Positions 37,225 through 48,143 of a stretch of 64,000 bases of DNA are shown piece by piece. Below the pieces are notes generated by a model that was not told where the DNA came from, searched no databases, and saw only the letters and a program-made list of their open reading frames with translations. This stretch comes from Nissolia schottii (lineage: Eukaryota; Streptophyta; Magnoliopsida; Fabales; Fabaceae), in NCBI GenBank assembly GCA_003254905.1, contig QANU01033994.1, positions 5,957-69,956 on the forward strand, written 5' to 3'. The first letter of the stretch is position 1, and each line of letters opens with the position of its first letter. Made by a program: the position numbers and the translations under genes.

Positions 37225-37915
37225 ATGGTGTTGATTGCTTAAATACTTCATGAGTAGGGCTGTGAAACAGGCTAGCCCTGCCTGGCTAACCCGCGGGCCT
37301 AAACGGGTCGGGCCTTAACGGGCTTTTACTATTCGCGGGGCGATTTTTATATGTTTGGTCCGTCCACTTATGTGGATAAACGAGTTCGTCTACAGGTGTT
37401 GCCTATGTGAGTATTAAACGAGCCAATTTAACCCACAGGCTAAACGGTCTGGGCCTCAATGGGTTTTTTCTATTCGCGGGTTGAATTTTATACGTTTAGT
37501 CCGTCCATTTAACCTGGCAAATGGGTCGGGCTCATTTTGACAGCCTTATTCATGAGTAAATATCTTACTTAATTCACTAATTTTTGATAATTTTTATAAT
37601 TATATTCATTAAATTTTGTTATCATTTCATATTTTATATGATCATAATAAAATTTTCATTAATCAAATCATTGAAAAAGTCAACTTATAAGAAGTTTAGA
37701 GATTTGCATGCGGACCACTTGAATTTACAATGCACATTCTACAAAAATTGTATTGAAAAATATTAATTTATCACATTAGATCATATAATCCATTAATATG
37801 TCATATTAGATCATAAAATGATAATAACATTTGATAAATTTAGTTATAAAAATTATTAAAAATGGATAAATTAAGTAGCATAAGTATTTACCCCATGGGT
37901 ATTTGAGAAACCGCC
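37225..37915. mobile_element. Inverted-repeat element (MULE/MITE type) hosting a hAT insertion
   Basis: The left arm (resuming at 37555: TAAATATCTTACTTAATTCA, then 'TTTTTGATAATTTTTATAAT' and 'TTGTTATCATTTCATATTTT') pairs with the right arm (about 37770-37915). The reversed right arm reads 'GGTAAATACTTATGCTACTT', 'TTTTTAATAATTTTTATAAC' and 'TGTTATTATCATTTTATGAT'. Arms exceed 130 bp. The left tip is interrupted by the hAT element at 37255-37548. A single related arm occurs at 21150-21335. No coding capacity. Outer limits are approximate. Confidence 0.65.
37255..37548. mobile_element. Short hAT-type MITE with exact 8-bp TSD
   Basis: Ends TAGGGCTGTGAAA (left) and TAAGGCTGTCAAA (right, reversed) match at 11 of 13 positions. 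TTCATGAG flanks both sides exactly (37247-37254 and 37549-37556). The 294-bp body is rich in GGGC/CCCG words in both orientations, like the larger hAT element at 25403. It inserted into the arm of the surrounding inverted-repeat element. Confidence 0.85.
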
Positions 37916-39400
37916 ACCATATATAGCCTAATATATCTTGTACTTGTTTTTATATAAATAAAGATAGGATACTCTCTTAATATTTTCCATTCAAATGAGC
38001 AAATTGTTTCAAGATAAATTGCACTGACACAAACACGGAATACAATATGACATGTGACACATGGACACACTAATTTCAAAAATTTATAGGACACTAACAC
38101 AACATATATATGTATAAAATTCAAGATTTATAATAATATTTGATATTTTAATTAATATTAAACTATTAATTTTTAATGTTTTCTAAATTCGTTTCTTAAT
38201 ATATGGAGTACTCTAAATAGTTTCATATGTAAATACTTACTAATTTTTTATGAGTTCATATTATTGTAAATTATTTAGTATTAATTTTTTTTTCAAACAC
38301 AATCTAGACACAACCCAAAAAACTTTTGAATATAACCCAAGCACACATAGACATGGTAAATCATAAACTTTTTATTTGGACACTTTCAAACACGTGGGAT
38401 ACGAGCTTCAGACAAGTGTCCTCAAGTGTCAATGTTTGCGGTGTGTCAAACACGCAGACACGAGAGTCACATGAAGTGTCCATACTTCCTTTCAAGCTAT
38501 ATTTGTTTATTTTCAAGAATTAGCACTTAAAAATATTTTATTCTCAAGTTTATTTTAAGTTATATAAATTAATTTTTAGTAACAAATCATTTCCTAAGAT
38601 ATTATATACCTGAGTTTCAATTAATTTTTATTCTAGGTTGAAAATAATCTATTCACACGCCATGAGAATGAAATTGTTACAAAGAAAAACTGATGTATAT
38701 TCTAATTTTATTTTATTTCCTAGTCCTAAAATTATAATAATACAATTAAATATGTTAAAGTTATTTTGAGAATTACCACATATATTTTTAAAAATATATA
38801 TTACTAACCAAATAAATTTATAATTTATTATTGACAATAAAAAAAGTTTTTTAGAATATTCGAAAATGATGTTCTTGAGTGAATATGAGATTCTTAAGAA
38901 ATAAATTTTAAAATTTGGAACAAACACTTAAATTAGTGTGCTTACATAAAATATGCCCAACACCCTCAGCAGAAGGACAGCAGAATAAATTTTAGATGAA
39001 TAATAGAGCTATATCCTAGAATGCGATATCAAATAAAATCTACCATGACACAACATTAACAAAGTTAATTCACCATTAATACATATTCTCCTTTATGCAT
39101 TTCATGCATTCCCATTCTGAATAATAAACCCTTATTGATTTTTTTTTTCTATCTTGCACTAGAAATTAAGTATTGCTTAGAATTTTTTTCTTGCAACAAT
39201 CAAAGATTTTGGTTTTCCATCTTGATTGATATTAGTTTGGAGCTCGCATCTTCACCGACCCACTATAGCGCTCTGGGAGCATTGCAATGGTCATCTGTTT
39301 TCCTTTTTCCTCCTCTAATTATATGGGTTACTATAACGATGGTCCACTCTGAGCTACTTTAAACACTTTATCTTATACTTTAAGGTCACTGAACCTATGA
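37916..39400. other. AT-rich intergenic stretch with a weak inverted repeat
   Basis: Repeated GTGTC/GACAC words at 38020-38095 and 38385-38485 face each other loosely and may be the ends of a decayed transposon (about 38020-38490). The rest is AT-rich with no gene. Confidence 0.4.
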
Positions 39401-39419
39401 GTCATCACATAGACATGGG

Positions 39420-40240
39420 TTTTTAGGAGATGAGGGGAAGGGAGTGTCGCATCTTAAAGGTCAAGGTTCTCCTTAATGCTACTCAGGATCTCCGTGAGTC
39501 CATGACTATTGTTGGACTTGATAAACAACCTATGACGATCAGCTTCAAATTTGAGAGAAATTAGAATTTCTGCTACTATTGTGGTCACTTGGGATATGAA
39601 GATTGCAATTGTTTACTCTCTTTAAAAAACCCTAGCCAAGGAATACAAAGGGATGACAAGGTAGGTCCCTGGCTCAAGGCAGATCAAATAGGCCATAAAG
39701 TGGAGGAGGTATGGCGGTTAGCCCAAAGTTGGAGAACTAGTACAAGCTCCCTTGAATCCAAAAAGCCAACTCTAGTATGCTTTCTTAAAGGGTTCTCCAG
39801 AATGTCTATGCAAGGTTCAAAACAACAAGAACCAGCGAATGCAACCTCTCTTAGAGAAGGAATCACAAAAAATAACAGTTGCGACGAGCCTTAATCAACA
39901 ACCAATGACAAAGCCTCAACCTCAGGTAACTCCGACTATGATCCTCGTTCAAAATGCTCTAAAAGAACTAGACGATTGTGACATCATGATCGTCACTTAT
40001 TATGGTTAAACTGTTGTAAGCAAAATAGGAGATTTAGTGATTGGAGATAGCCTCCAGTTTAGTCAAGGTAACATTGGGTCAAAGAGCAACCCTCTCCATA
40101 AGAGATCTAAACTGAAGAACTTGGCACGAAATGGCCACAAGCTAGTCTCTCTTGTTATTGCAACTAATAAACGAGCTCTAGAAAATCAAAGTGTTGATCC
40201 AAGAAAAAGATTTACGCTGATAATGACATGGAACTGAGTT
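39420..40240 (+). pseudogene. LINE (L1-type) ORF1 remnant with CCHC knuckle
   Basis: Translations resemble the ORF1 protein of plant L1-type LINEs. Words near 39535-39610 give MTISFKFER, then a zinc-knuckle-like FCYYCGHLGYEDCNC, followed by VGPWLKADQ at about 39661-39690; a Ser/Lys-rich tail follows. The knuckle spacing is C-x2-C-x4-x-x4-C, but the usual His is Tyr, and a stop codon lies just before the knuckle. No reverse transcriptase part is present, so this is a short dead fragment, not a mobile copy. Confidence 0.6.
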
Positions 40241-40644
40241 TGTTTACGGATGCCCCCACAACTAGACACCGGATACCCTAACATCAACCAAAAAGTAATT
40301 GACACTATTTTGTGTTTAGTTCTATTCTTTCCACTTTATTTTATGTCTTTCCTTTAACATCGTCATATAATTTGCTGATTCAACATATTTCAAAAATTCC
40401 TCTTCTTTAATTTTGCATTCAGTCCTCCAAATTTCCTATGAATTTGTTATTCTTTTGATTAATGAATACATGATTTTACCTTTAATAAAAAAATATTTAT
40501 ATTTTAATGCATAAATAATTGGATTTGGCGCAGAAAGAATTGCATTCCACTCCAAATCAATTCTTTATAAATTAAGTATCCAATTCTTTGTATGTATGGT
40601 AATCAAGTTTCCTACTCCAAATCCAATTCTTACTATATCTAATT
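40241..40644. other. AT-rich intergenic stretch
   Basis: No gene is recognised. The phrase 'CTCCAAATCAATTC' and its near copy 'CTCCAAATCCAATTC' occur about 70 bases apart (40549 and 40615). Confidence 0.4.
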
Positions 40645-40680
40645 TCAAAAACCGCTAGGATACACAGCCTCTGGTTTCCC
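40645..40680 (+). promoter_or_regulatory. Paired AACC/TGGTT motif upstream of the broken DUF3774 gene
   Basis: CAAAAACCGCTAG (40646-40658) precedes CTGGTTTCCC (40671-40680), followed at once by ACAAACCAGG. This is the same arrangement as upstream of the intact DUF3774 genes, retained although the gene is broken. Confidence 0.5.
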
Positions 40681-40912
40681 ACAAACCAGGTGTGTTGCCA
40701 ATTGTATTTTTACCAAATCCAGCATATGGTATCTTACCCAAACTCTTCCCCAATAAAATACGATCTGCCATCTCTCATTTTTCTCCAACAACCAACCTTA
40801 CTTAATTGACTGCATACAAAGTCATCTCCTTCCTCAATATTCTAAACAAAAGCTAAATCTCTCAATCTGGTCATTCATATCAGTGTGTGTGAGATCATAG
40901 TCACAAGATATA

Positions 40913-41160
40913 ATGAGTAGTGCAACAAGCAAGATAGTGGTCGCCAGTGTTGGAGCAGTGGAGGCATTGAAGGACCAGCTGGGCGTGTGCAGGTGGAACC
41001 ATGTCCTGAGCAGCAATTGAAGAGCCATGTGAGATCCATGTCTCAAACAAAGAATCTCTCTGCTTCTTCTGCTAATATTGTTGCCAACAAATTGAAGGCC
41101 AAGCAGGCTGAGGAGTCATTAAGAACGGTCATGTACTTAAGCTGCTGGGGTCCCAACTGA
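40913..41160 (+). pseudogene. Wound-responsive DUF3774 gene, frameshifted
   Basis: The sequence starts with ATG and reads [20 protein letters not shown] then [15 protein letters not shown] before a stop at 41018-41020. In another frame it continues [18 protein letters not shown] and ends QAEESLRTVMYLSCWGPN with a stop at 41158-41160. Compared with intact relatives, bases are missing near 41010-41015, where DQGxCRWNHALRSAQQH would be encoded, and one residue (Leu) is inserted before GVC. A 35-residue N-terminal peptide is all that could be made in frame. The promoter motif pair is intact, so it may still be transcribed. A sequencing error is possible. Confidence 0.8.
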
Positions 41161-41999
41161 TCGATCTCAAGAAGAAACCAGCAGCAGATAATTGGTTTAC
41201 ATGGATAGTGTTGATAGATTATAAGATGTTTTTCTTCTGCTGAAACGTTCTTAGTTTCAGACAAAATTAACAAGTAAATGTATGTATATGATATATCAAT
41301 GAAAATTGAAGTCAGGAACTTTGTTACAGAAAGCGCAGATTAAAACACTCAAAACCAGAAAATAGATTCTAATAAATAATTTCTCAGATCAAACCACTGG
41401 TGCTGCGGTAAATGACTCTTACATAATTTCTCTGTGTTAATTGGACCAATGGAGCCGCCATATAATGCTTGTTGATAGTGTTGTGTACACAGAGATCATC
41501 ATTATTTCGACAATAGCATCCTCGTGCATAAACAACAAAAGATTGAAAGATTTATGTACAATTCCAAATTGTTTTTAAGTTTTGATAAAATATCGGGCAA
41601 AACCTTACTTGGTATTTCAATTTTACATGATTTTCCTACTTAATATTCTAAAAACAAAAAAGTATTTAGCGCTAGGATCAATGCACTATGGCCTACCTAG
41701 TTACTTATTTAATTATCTTAATGCATTGTCAATTTGGCTAAGGTTGAGTTCCGTAATAAGCTGCTACCAACCAGAAAACAAGCAGCACCAATCCGCTTCC
41801 CATAAACCATGGTCTAAGGTTGATTATTGATTTCACTGTGATGCAAACCGTGTGCAAGCTGTCTTCAAGTTAAACCGGAATCTCTACGTGTAACTCGGCC
41901 ATTGCTCCACATTCCAATAGGTTGGCACCGTGGCACTTAGTGCTACAGACACGTGTCCTTGCAACAGAATATCATGCCGCATGAGTAACAAAAAAAAAA
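41161..41999. other. Intergenic stretch between DUF3774 copies
   Basis: This is 3' UTR-like sequence of the broken copy, then AT-rich DNA and the far promoter of the next copy, with a G-box-like ACACGTGTC at 41950-41958. No gene is recognised. Confidence 0.5.
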
Positions 42000-42092
42000 C
42001 AACCACTGGTTTTATAAAAGAATAATTGGCACACAATTCTATTCAACCGACTTTGGTATCAAAAGGATTCCCTACCAATACTATATATAACA
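41950..42092 (+). promoter_or_regulatory. Promoter of the 42190 gene
   Basis: A G-box core (CACGTG in ACACGTGTC, 41950-41958) is followed by the perfect palindrome-type word AACCACTGGTTTT (42001-42013) and a TATA box CTATATATAA (42081-42090), about 100 bases before the ATG. Here the two half-sites seen apart in other copies are fused. Confidence 0.6.
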
Positions 42093-42189
42093 CCACCTCA
42101 GTTCTTTACGCCATCAACCAGAAAATACTTGTTCACTTTTCCTATTACTGCTCGCAAATTAGCTTACACTGCATTTTAAATTAGAAGAG

Positions 42190-42456
42190 ATGAGTTCAGC
42201 GAGAAAGGCTTGGATTGTGGCGGCTGGTGTTGGAGTAGTGGAGGCCTTGAAGGACCAGGGAGTGTGTAGGTGGAACCACGCTTTCAGGAATGCTCAGCAA
42301 CATGTGAAAAGCCATGTTAGATCCTTGTCACAGGCTAAGCAGAAGCTTTCTTCCTCCTCTTCAGCTATGGTCTCCACAACAAGAGAGAGGAAGACTAAGC
42401 GGTCAGAGGAATCCTTAAAGACAGTCATGTACTTGAACTGTTGGGGTCCCAACTAA
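42190..42456 (+). CDS. Wound-responsive DUF3774 family protein
   Basis: An 88-aa single-exon DUF3774 protein. It begins MSSARKAWIVAAGVGVVEAL, then the strongly conserved KDQGVCRWNHAFRNAQQHVK, a basic middle (SHVRSLSQAKQKLSS), a Ser-rich linker, and the tail RSEESLKTVMYLNCWGPN. Function is unknown; family members are induced by wounding or stress in other plants. The hydrophobic N-terminal helix has no cleavage-site pattern, so a signal peptide is doubtful. Nearest relatives are the 45499 and 48144 copies. The frame is open, with a good promoter and 3' UTR. Confidence 0.9.
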   Translation: MSSARKAWIVAAGVGVVEALKDQGVCRWNHAFRNAQQHVKSHVRSLSQAKQKLSSSSSAMVSTTRERKTKRSEESLKTVMYLNCWGPN

Positions 42457-43180
42457 GGATTTAGGACAATAGAGAAGAAAAACAACTTTTGATCTTTGAA
42501 GCTTAAGGCCATAAAGAAAAGTTTGTGCCTTAGAATGAGATTTTCTCTTGTATAAATTGGTTATTGCATAGTGCATCAAATATTGTTATATGATTATTGT
42601 GAATACTTCCATAAGCATTTGGTTTTGGTCAATTTTCTGTCATTTTTGTGATTTTTGAATGGTGATCGTGGGAAATTACCAACATTATGAATGAAGTAAA
42701 TTTCTTCTTTCACATTAAAGAAGATGAAGATCAATTTCCTGAAGATGGAAATATGAGGGTGTTCGAAAGGATAAAATTAGAATTGCGGGTAATTCTCATT
42801 TTCGTAACCTGTTAACTCATTTTGATTCTTAAAATTTTGATTCTTAAAATTTAAATATGACTTTTTAATATTTAAAATTATAAGTTGAAGTTATAGGTTA
42901 AGTTAATCTTTTAGTTTATTACTATTCATGTTGTTATTAATTAATCATCACTCAGGATTAAAAATATGATTGTGACAACAATTGAACTTATAAATAAGAT
43001 TGTAGTATCACTTGAGTCTAACATTGTGGTTGTCGTGGTTCAATGCCCGTACTTGAACCGCAAATCTTGCTTACCAACTAAGAATTACTTTCAATTAATA
43101 TTTAGAAAAAAAAATCTCCAATTTAGTTTTGGTTGTTTTAAAACTTGGATAATTTCTTCATTTTTACAAAAAGAAGTTAG
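42457..43180. other. 3' UTR and intergenic DNA
   Basis: The 3' UTR of the 42190 gene extends to roughly 42720. The rest is AT-rich; the 72-aa frame at 42966-43184 is not recognised. Confidence 0.5.
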
Positions 43181-44575
43181 TTGATTTAGTCCCTATTATT
43201 TTTTAAATTAGTTATTTTTATTATTTTTAATTTTTTGCCAGTTTAATTGTTATTACTTTTCAATTTAATCAATTTTGATAAAAAAAATGTCTACTTTGTC
43301 ATGTAAATACTCAAAACATTCCATTTTCATTTTTTTCAAAACATATCCCATTACTATATGCATATTTTTCATTGTGGACGCATGGAATGCAAAATGACAT
43401 CCTTTTACTAAAGGGGACGCACTATTAGTTGTGCAAAATGATGTCATTTCTGATGTGGAAGATGTGGCGTGAATCTTTAACATGTCACGTCCATCTGTTA
43501 TGCTCTAAGTCAATTATCTCAATATAGGAGATAGATGGAAGAAATAACATGTCTAATTTTTGTAGAGGTTAAACATGTTTTTAGTCTCTCATAAATTTTG
43601 AATTTTGTGTTTTACCTCAGAATTTTTTTGGCTAAAAATCGTCCCTCATATTTTTTTTTTTGTAAGGTTCTAGTCTATAACGTCATGTTAAGCCGTTAAC
43701 TGTTAACTTGATAGTTAACTTGACCACGTGGCGAAGACGAGAGAGAGGGGGGGAGGAGAGAAGCATGTGAGGGTGCGTAGGTGAGGTTGTTTCGTTAGCA
43801 AGAGTGGGGGCGGTGACTCACAGAGCTGTAGCAGAGAAGAAGAAGATAGAAAGTGTACATTGTGAGGAGCGTGGAAATAAGTACAGGAATCAGTGATTGA
43901 GTTAAGTGTGTCTCGTGTGTGGCCGTTGACCACTAATGTGCACGTGGCCAAGTTAATTGCTTAACACGATGAAAGAGACTAAAACCTTAAAAAAAAATTT
44001 TATTATGGATGATTTTTAGCAAAAAAAACTGTGAGGGAATGTTAGGGTCGCCAGAAATTTGCGACGCGACTAGAAGGCTGGAGAGAAAATAAAGATAGGC
44101 AAGTTTAGATGATGACAATACGAGTAATCGTCAGAAAGAATGTTGGCGACATGAATACCAATTTAACGATTTAGTCGCAATAGGAAGAGTTGAAGTTGGT
44201 GATAAATGACAGGCGACAGAAATTAACTTTGGGAATGGTTGATCATACATTAAGTATGGTCACTAGTCAAGTGGAGTAAACACGTTGACAATGATGTGTT
44301 GCACTTGCACCAATGGATTAGGAGAAATGTATCAAATCAAGACTATCGTAAATGCGAAAAGTCACCCAAAAATGATGGTCACAGTAGAGCAGCAAGAGTC
44401 ATCTACGAGACTAGGATTACAACATGAAATTGACCGATTTAAAAAATAACAAAAACTAAATTAGTCGATATAAAAAAATAATTGAGACTAAATCGGCGAA
44501 AGAATTTAAGAATATGAAATTGTCCAATTTAAAAAACAACATAAACTAAATTAATAATTTATCCTAGAATTTAAG
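43180..44575. mobile_element. MULE-like element with long inverted ends, hosting a second element
   Basis: The left arm (about 43180-43290: GATTTAGTCCCTATTATTTT ... 'TTTTTTGCCAGTTTAATTGT') matches the reversed right arm (about 44400-44575: 'GATTTAGTCTCAATTATTTT', 'TTTTTTAAATCGGTCAATTT'). Part of the interior (43566-44045) is another inverted-repeat element. The remainder (44045-44400) has no recognised gene. No clear 9-bp target duplication was identified, so limits are approximate. Confidence 0.5.
43566..44045. mobile_element. Inner MULE-like element with CACGTGGC sub-terminal words
   Basis: The left arm reads TTTTTTGGCTAAAAATCGTC ... 'AAGGTTCTAGTCT' ... 'CATGTTAAGCCGTTAACTG' ... 'GACCACGTGGCG'. 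The reversed right arm reads 'TTTTTTTTGCTAAAAATCAT' ... 'AAGGTTTTAGTCT' ... 'CGTGTTAAGCAATTAACTTG' ... 'GCCACGTGCAC'. The outermost 60 bases of the left arm have no partner on the right, so the right tip is lost. Short GC-richer core, non-coding. Confidence 0.55.
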
Positions 44576-45270
44576 TTTAGATCATTGCAATCTCTCGTGC
44601 CCCAGCCTTAGATTTTAAATTTGGATTTGGATCTTCAAGAACCATCTCTTAAAAAAAAAACTAAGTTATTAAATAGAGATAATTGAAAGATTTTGGTATT
44701 ATTTTAAAATCATTTCAAGAGATCTCTTAAGTTACAGAGTGAACAACTTTTTAAAAATATAATTTTGACAAAAATCAAACCTAGAGAGTCAAATAAACTC
44801 TATAATTTCGGATACAATTTTAAAAATTATTTATCCCAAAAATTTAAACCCTCAAGCAAAGATAATTAAATTGTCCTTATATTTAACATTTATCGAGTGT
44901 ATTGTTTTTTTTTTTCTTCTTTTGTATAAATAATCACAGATGCTCTCTCCTCATGAGTCATGATGTAGATTCTGCAGCAATATAAAACACTAGCAATTGT
45001 TTTGCTACCAAGTAGTTTCTAAGATAGGCTATTAAAATATTGTATCCAGTAAGGTGTGTCTCCAATATGATTCCCCACAAATTAACAGTGGCTTGATCTT
45101 CATAGAGATTCCCAAAGCTTTATAAAGATTTGGTTATACTTAAAATAATATTCTATATACAGCAGATGTCTCCATCTCCGGTGATGGACATGAGTGTGTG
45201 CCACTAAGCAGTGGCCAAAGAGCATGAATTTAACTTATCCACAGAAAAAATAAAAAATAAAAATAAAAAT
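44576..45270. other. AT-rich intergenic stretch
   Basis: No gene is recognised between the nested MULE-like elements and the promoter of the next DUF3774 gene. Confidence 0.5.
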
Positions 45271-45277
45271 CAGTGTC

Positions 45278-45360
45278 CCCAAAACCACTAGCAGTGACAT
45301 CTAGCCCGTGGTTTTTTCCTAGTAACTTGGGGGGTCATCTCAAGCATTTCCCTCTATATA
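45278..45360 (+). promoter_or_regulatory. Paired motif and TATA box of the 45499 gene
   Basis: CCAAAACCACTAG (45279-45291) is followed by CCCGTGGTTTTTTCC (45305-45319) and a TCTATATAAC TATA box (45353-45362), about 140 bases before the ATG. The first half-site is identical to that of the 48144 gene. Confidence 0.65.
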
Positions 45361-45498
45361 ACAACCACCACCTTCACACTTCATCACTCAATCAAAACAT
45401 ATACTATCAACAACCAAACATATACTTCTAATTATTTTATTTCTGTCATCCAAACAATTAACAACCGATAGTTTCAAGAAGAAATCACTCAAATTAAG

Positions 45499-45777
45499 AT
45501 GAGTTCAACAAGCAGCAGGGCATGGACAGTGGCAGCAAGTGTTGGAGTTGTGGAAGCCTTGAAGGATCAGGGAATATGCAGGTGGAATCATGCCTTAAAG
45601 TCAGCACAACACCATCTCAAAAACCATGTCAGGTCCTTGTCTCAAGCAAACAAGATTTCTTCCTCCACATCTTCTGCTTTGGTTTCCAGCACAAGAAGAC
45701 TAAAGGAGGAGAAAGCAAAGAAATCAGAGGAATCATTGAGGACTGTCATGTACTTAAGCTGCTGGGGTCCCAATTGA
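45499..45777 (+). CDS. Wound-responsive DUF3774 family protein
   Basis: A 92-aa single-exon member. It begins MSSTSSRAWTVAASVGVVEA, continues LKDQGICRWNHALKSAQHHL and KNHVRSLSQANK, has a Ser/Thr-rich linker with a basic run (STRRLKEEKAKK), and ends KSEESLRTVMYLSCWGPN. It is closest to the 48144 and 42190 copies, consistent with recent tandem duplication. An overlapping 110-aa frame (45522-45854) is only a shifted reading of the same bases. Role unknown; expression on wounding is known for the family. Confidence 0.9.
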   Translation: MSSTSSRAWTVAASVGVVEALKDQGICRWNHALKSAQHHLKNHVRSLSQANKISSSTSSALVSSTRRLKEEKAKKSEESLRTVMYLSCWGPN

Positions 45778-46922
45778 AGGATGGTTGCCATATTTATTGG
45801 CATAATTGCATGTTTATAGTCATGAACAATTTTCTACTATGGAGAACAGACTGATGTAAATTTTAATTGATATGTTAATGGCAATGCTAGATTTCGGATT
45901 TTTGTAATCTATGCTTTGAATCTTTCTTAAGTTTATAAATGGGAAGAAATTAACACAAGCGCTTTTAATTGCCAAGTACTTATGCATTATGGAAAGTAGA
46001 AAGTATATAACTGCTTATGATTTTTTTAAAATTTTTTTTTGGTATATTGACTAACATATGATTACCCTTTCCATGTCTGGAAAATAAGGATTGAATAGCT
46101 CAAGATACCTTTGAAGTGAAGGAAGGATAGTATACGGTTCAGGGCTATGAATATCCAAAGGAATTATTTCGAAGCAAAGAAAAGAATCTGCCACTTTAAA
46201 TGGCTGAGTTCAGATGGATGACAAAGATTGGAGAGAATTACAACTCTTTTTACTACAAAAATTTCAAGGCATATACAAAAATAAAAAGACTTTGGATTGT
46301 TAGATGGTAAATTAATTAAAGATTGTAGATCAAAGGCATGGTACGGTTAGGAATTATCTCAGGGAAGTTTGGAGGAGATCCGTACATTAAAAGGAAAAAC
46401 ACCTGGTTGGTTTTTAGGCTTTTCCTGCCTTTTTCGTTTGTGATATAAATAAAGTGTCACAGTATTTTTGAATTTTTTTGTCATTAATCTTGTCAAACTC
46501 TTCATTTGTGACATCATTGATGATGGGTGAGTTGTTAAACTTATGTTTAATCATCATTTTTTTCTTACTCATCACTCCTTTTTTTTTGTTTTAATCATCA
46601 ATGAATTGTTTCTCTCGTTCAAATTATTATGCCGTTACTCGTAATTCTCTCTATTTGATACATGATAAAGTACTCAGTACTCTATCTAGTCCTCAACCTT
46701 TTTGGTCGTTACCCTTATTAGTTTCTCTATCCAATGAATTCATGGACGGAGAGATTAATTAAGCCAATGACAAAAAATGTTAAAAATTATTTTAACATTT
46801 TATTTATGTCAAAAGCAAAATAAGATATCCATTAAAATTATAAGTATCACAAGCCATTAAACAAAAACTGCATCTCGTGTAGTTAATTTATCAACTACAC
46901 ACGATCTGCTTTCATATTCATC
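45778..46922. other. 3' UTR and intergenic DNA
   Basis: 3' UTR to about 45960, then AT-rich DNA with no recognised gene. Confidence 0.5.
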
Positions 46923-47102
46923 AAATTCGGTAGGAGATATTTTTGTGTGAACGCTTAATTTTAAAATTTTATAAAAATGTGAAACTCATAAAATTATTAA
47001 AGATATATGTATATATATATGTATGAAATTTATCACATTTTTTTTATCTAAAAGAAATTTAGATACATGTTCACACAAATATATTTCTATGGTAGAACTT
47101 TC
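46923..47102. mobile_element. Short MITE with inverted ends
   Basis: The left end 'GGAGATATTTTTGTGTGAAC' pairs with the reversed right end 'ATAGAAATATATTTGTGTGAAC'; the outer 'AAATTC' and 'AAGTTC' words also match. The body is AT-rich and about 180 bp, with a TATATATG core. No coding. Confidence 0.6.
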
Positions 47103-47275
47103 TGATATGACTGGTGGAGTATGCTTAAAAATTATAGTTTTAATTATTATTTCTTTTTACATATCAATTCTATCATGAAATTTCCCTTGGTTAATATTTT
47201 CTTATTTGAGGCCATGATGATGGCATGAAGCATGCATAGATATGGGGCAATTAGGCATTAATCTATCATTAAAAT

Positions 47276-47525
47276 AGTTGTTCGTCATAAAATAATTGTC
47301 CATTTATTAAGTTTGAACGTTATTAATTATTTTTTTCTAATATATATTTATTAAATAAACTCTCTCTCATATGTATTCATTATAATAATTCTAACCACTT
47401 ATTATAAATAAAGATAATTAAGTAAAATATTATTAATTTTTTCTTACTTTTACTTTTTTTAATTATTTTCTTAATACTCATTTAAAAAAAAAAGTGAACC
47501 ACTATTTTAAAACAAACAAACGGAG
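47276..47525. mobile_element. Probable Stowaway-like MITE
   Basis: The left end TTGTTCGTCATAAAATAATT and the reversed right end CTCCGTTTGTTTGTTTTAAA are loosely similar. TA flanks both sides (47274-47275 and 47526-47527). CTCCG is a typical Stowaway tip, but the left tip is degenerate. Confidence 0.45.
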
Positions 47526-47526
47526 T

Positions 47527-47915
47527 ATCAAATTACAATTTAGGTGCTAAAATAAAGCATTACACAACTCTATAGACAAATTGCATTTGATGGACCAACA
47601 AAAGGATAAATTGAACCAACTAGACAGGGTACATATCTGCGTTTCTTAAACATTTAGTATAAAAAAATATTATTAAAAGAGATATACTCAATTTAATAGT
47701 ATTAAAATCTTAGAAGAGAATTAATCATTGTTAACACTAAACACGTCCCAAATGATCTATAAAAAAAACTGCATTTCAGTCACACCATGCACGTACAACT
47801 CTACACAAAGTGTGACACTTCTTGTGACAAGACAAGTGGTCCTAAAATTGAGTATGATGCAATGAACTTGATTCCGAAACTTGCAAACAAACATAAACAA
47901 AACAAAACCATTAGC
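47527..47915. other. AT-rich intergenic stretch
   Basis: No gene is recognised upstream of the next promoter. Confidence 0.45.
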
Positions 47916-47918
47916 TTC

Positions 47919-48030
47919 CTCCAAAACCACTAGCTATTGAGAACCGGTTTCAACCCCTGGTTTTATCCATTATCTTTGGCAGTTTCCTCATCTTAAAAAC
48001 CTTGACACCTCAAATGCTACCCTCTATATA
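47919..48030 (+). promoter_or_regulatory. Paired motif and TATA box of the 48144 gene
   Basis: CCAAAACCACTAG (47921-47933) is followed by CCCCTGGTTTTATCC (47954-47968), with GAACCGGTTTC between them, and a TCTATATAAC TATA box (48023-48032). The layout is the same as for the 45499 gene. Confidence 0.65.
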
Positions 48031-48143
48031 ACATCACATTCACCCAATTGCTTCCTCAGTAATCAAAAGTGTCATCAATTTCTCTTGTTCGTATTGTCAT
48101 CAGAAAATTAAGCCAAATATTCAACAAGAACTATAATACAAAA

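Noticed and set aside
38020-38490. Transposon with GTGTC-rich inverted ends
   Set aside because: The GACAC/GTGTC words face each other but do not align over a useful length and no target duplication was seen; kept only as a remark.
45522-45854. 110-aa frame over the DUF3774 gene
   Set aside because: A shifted reading of the same bases as the 45499 gene, lacking family residues.
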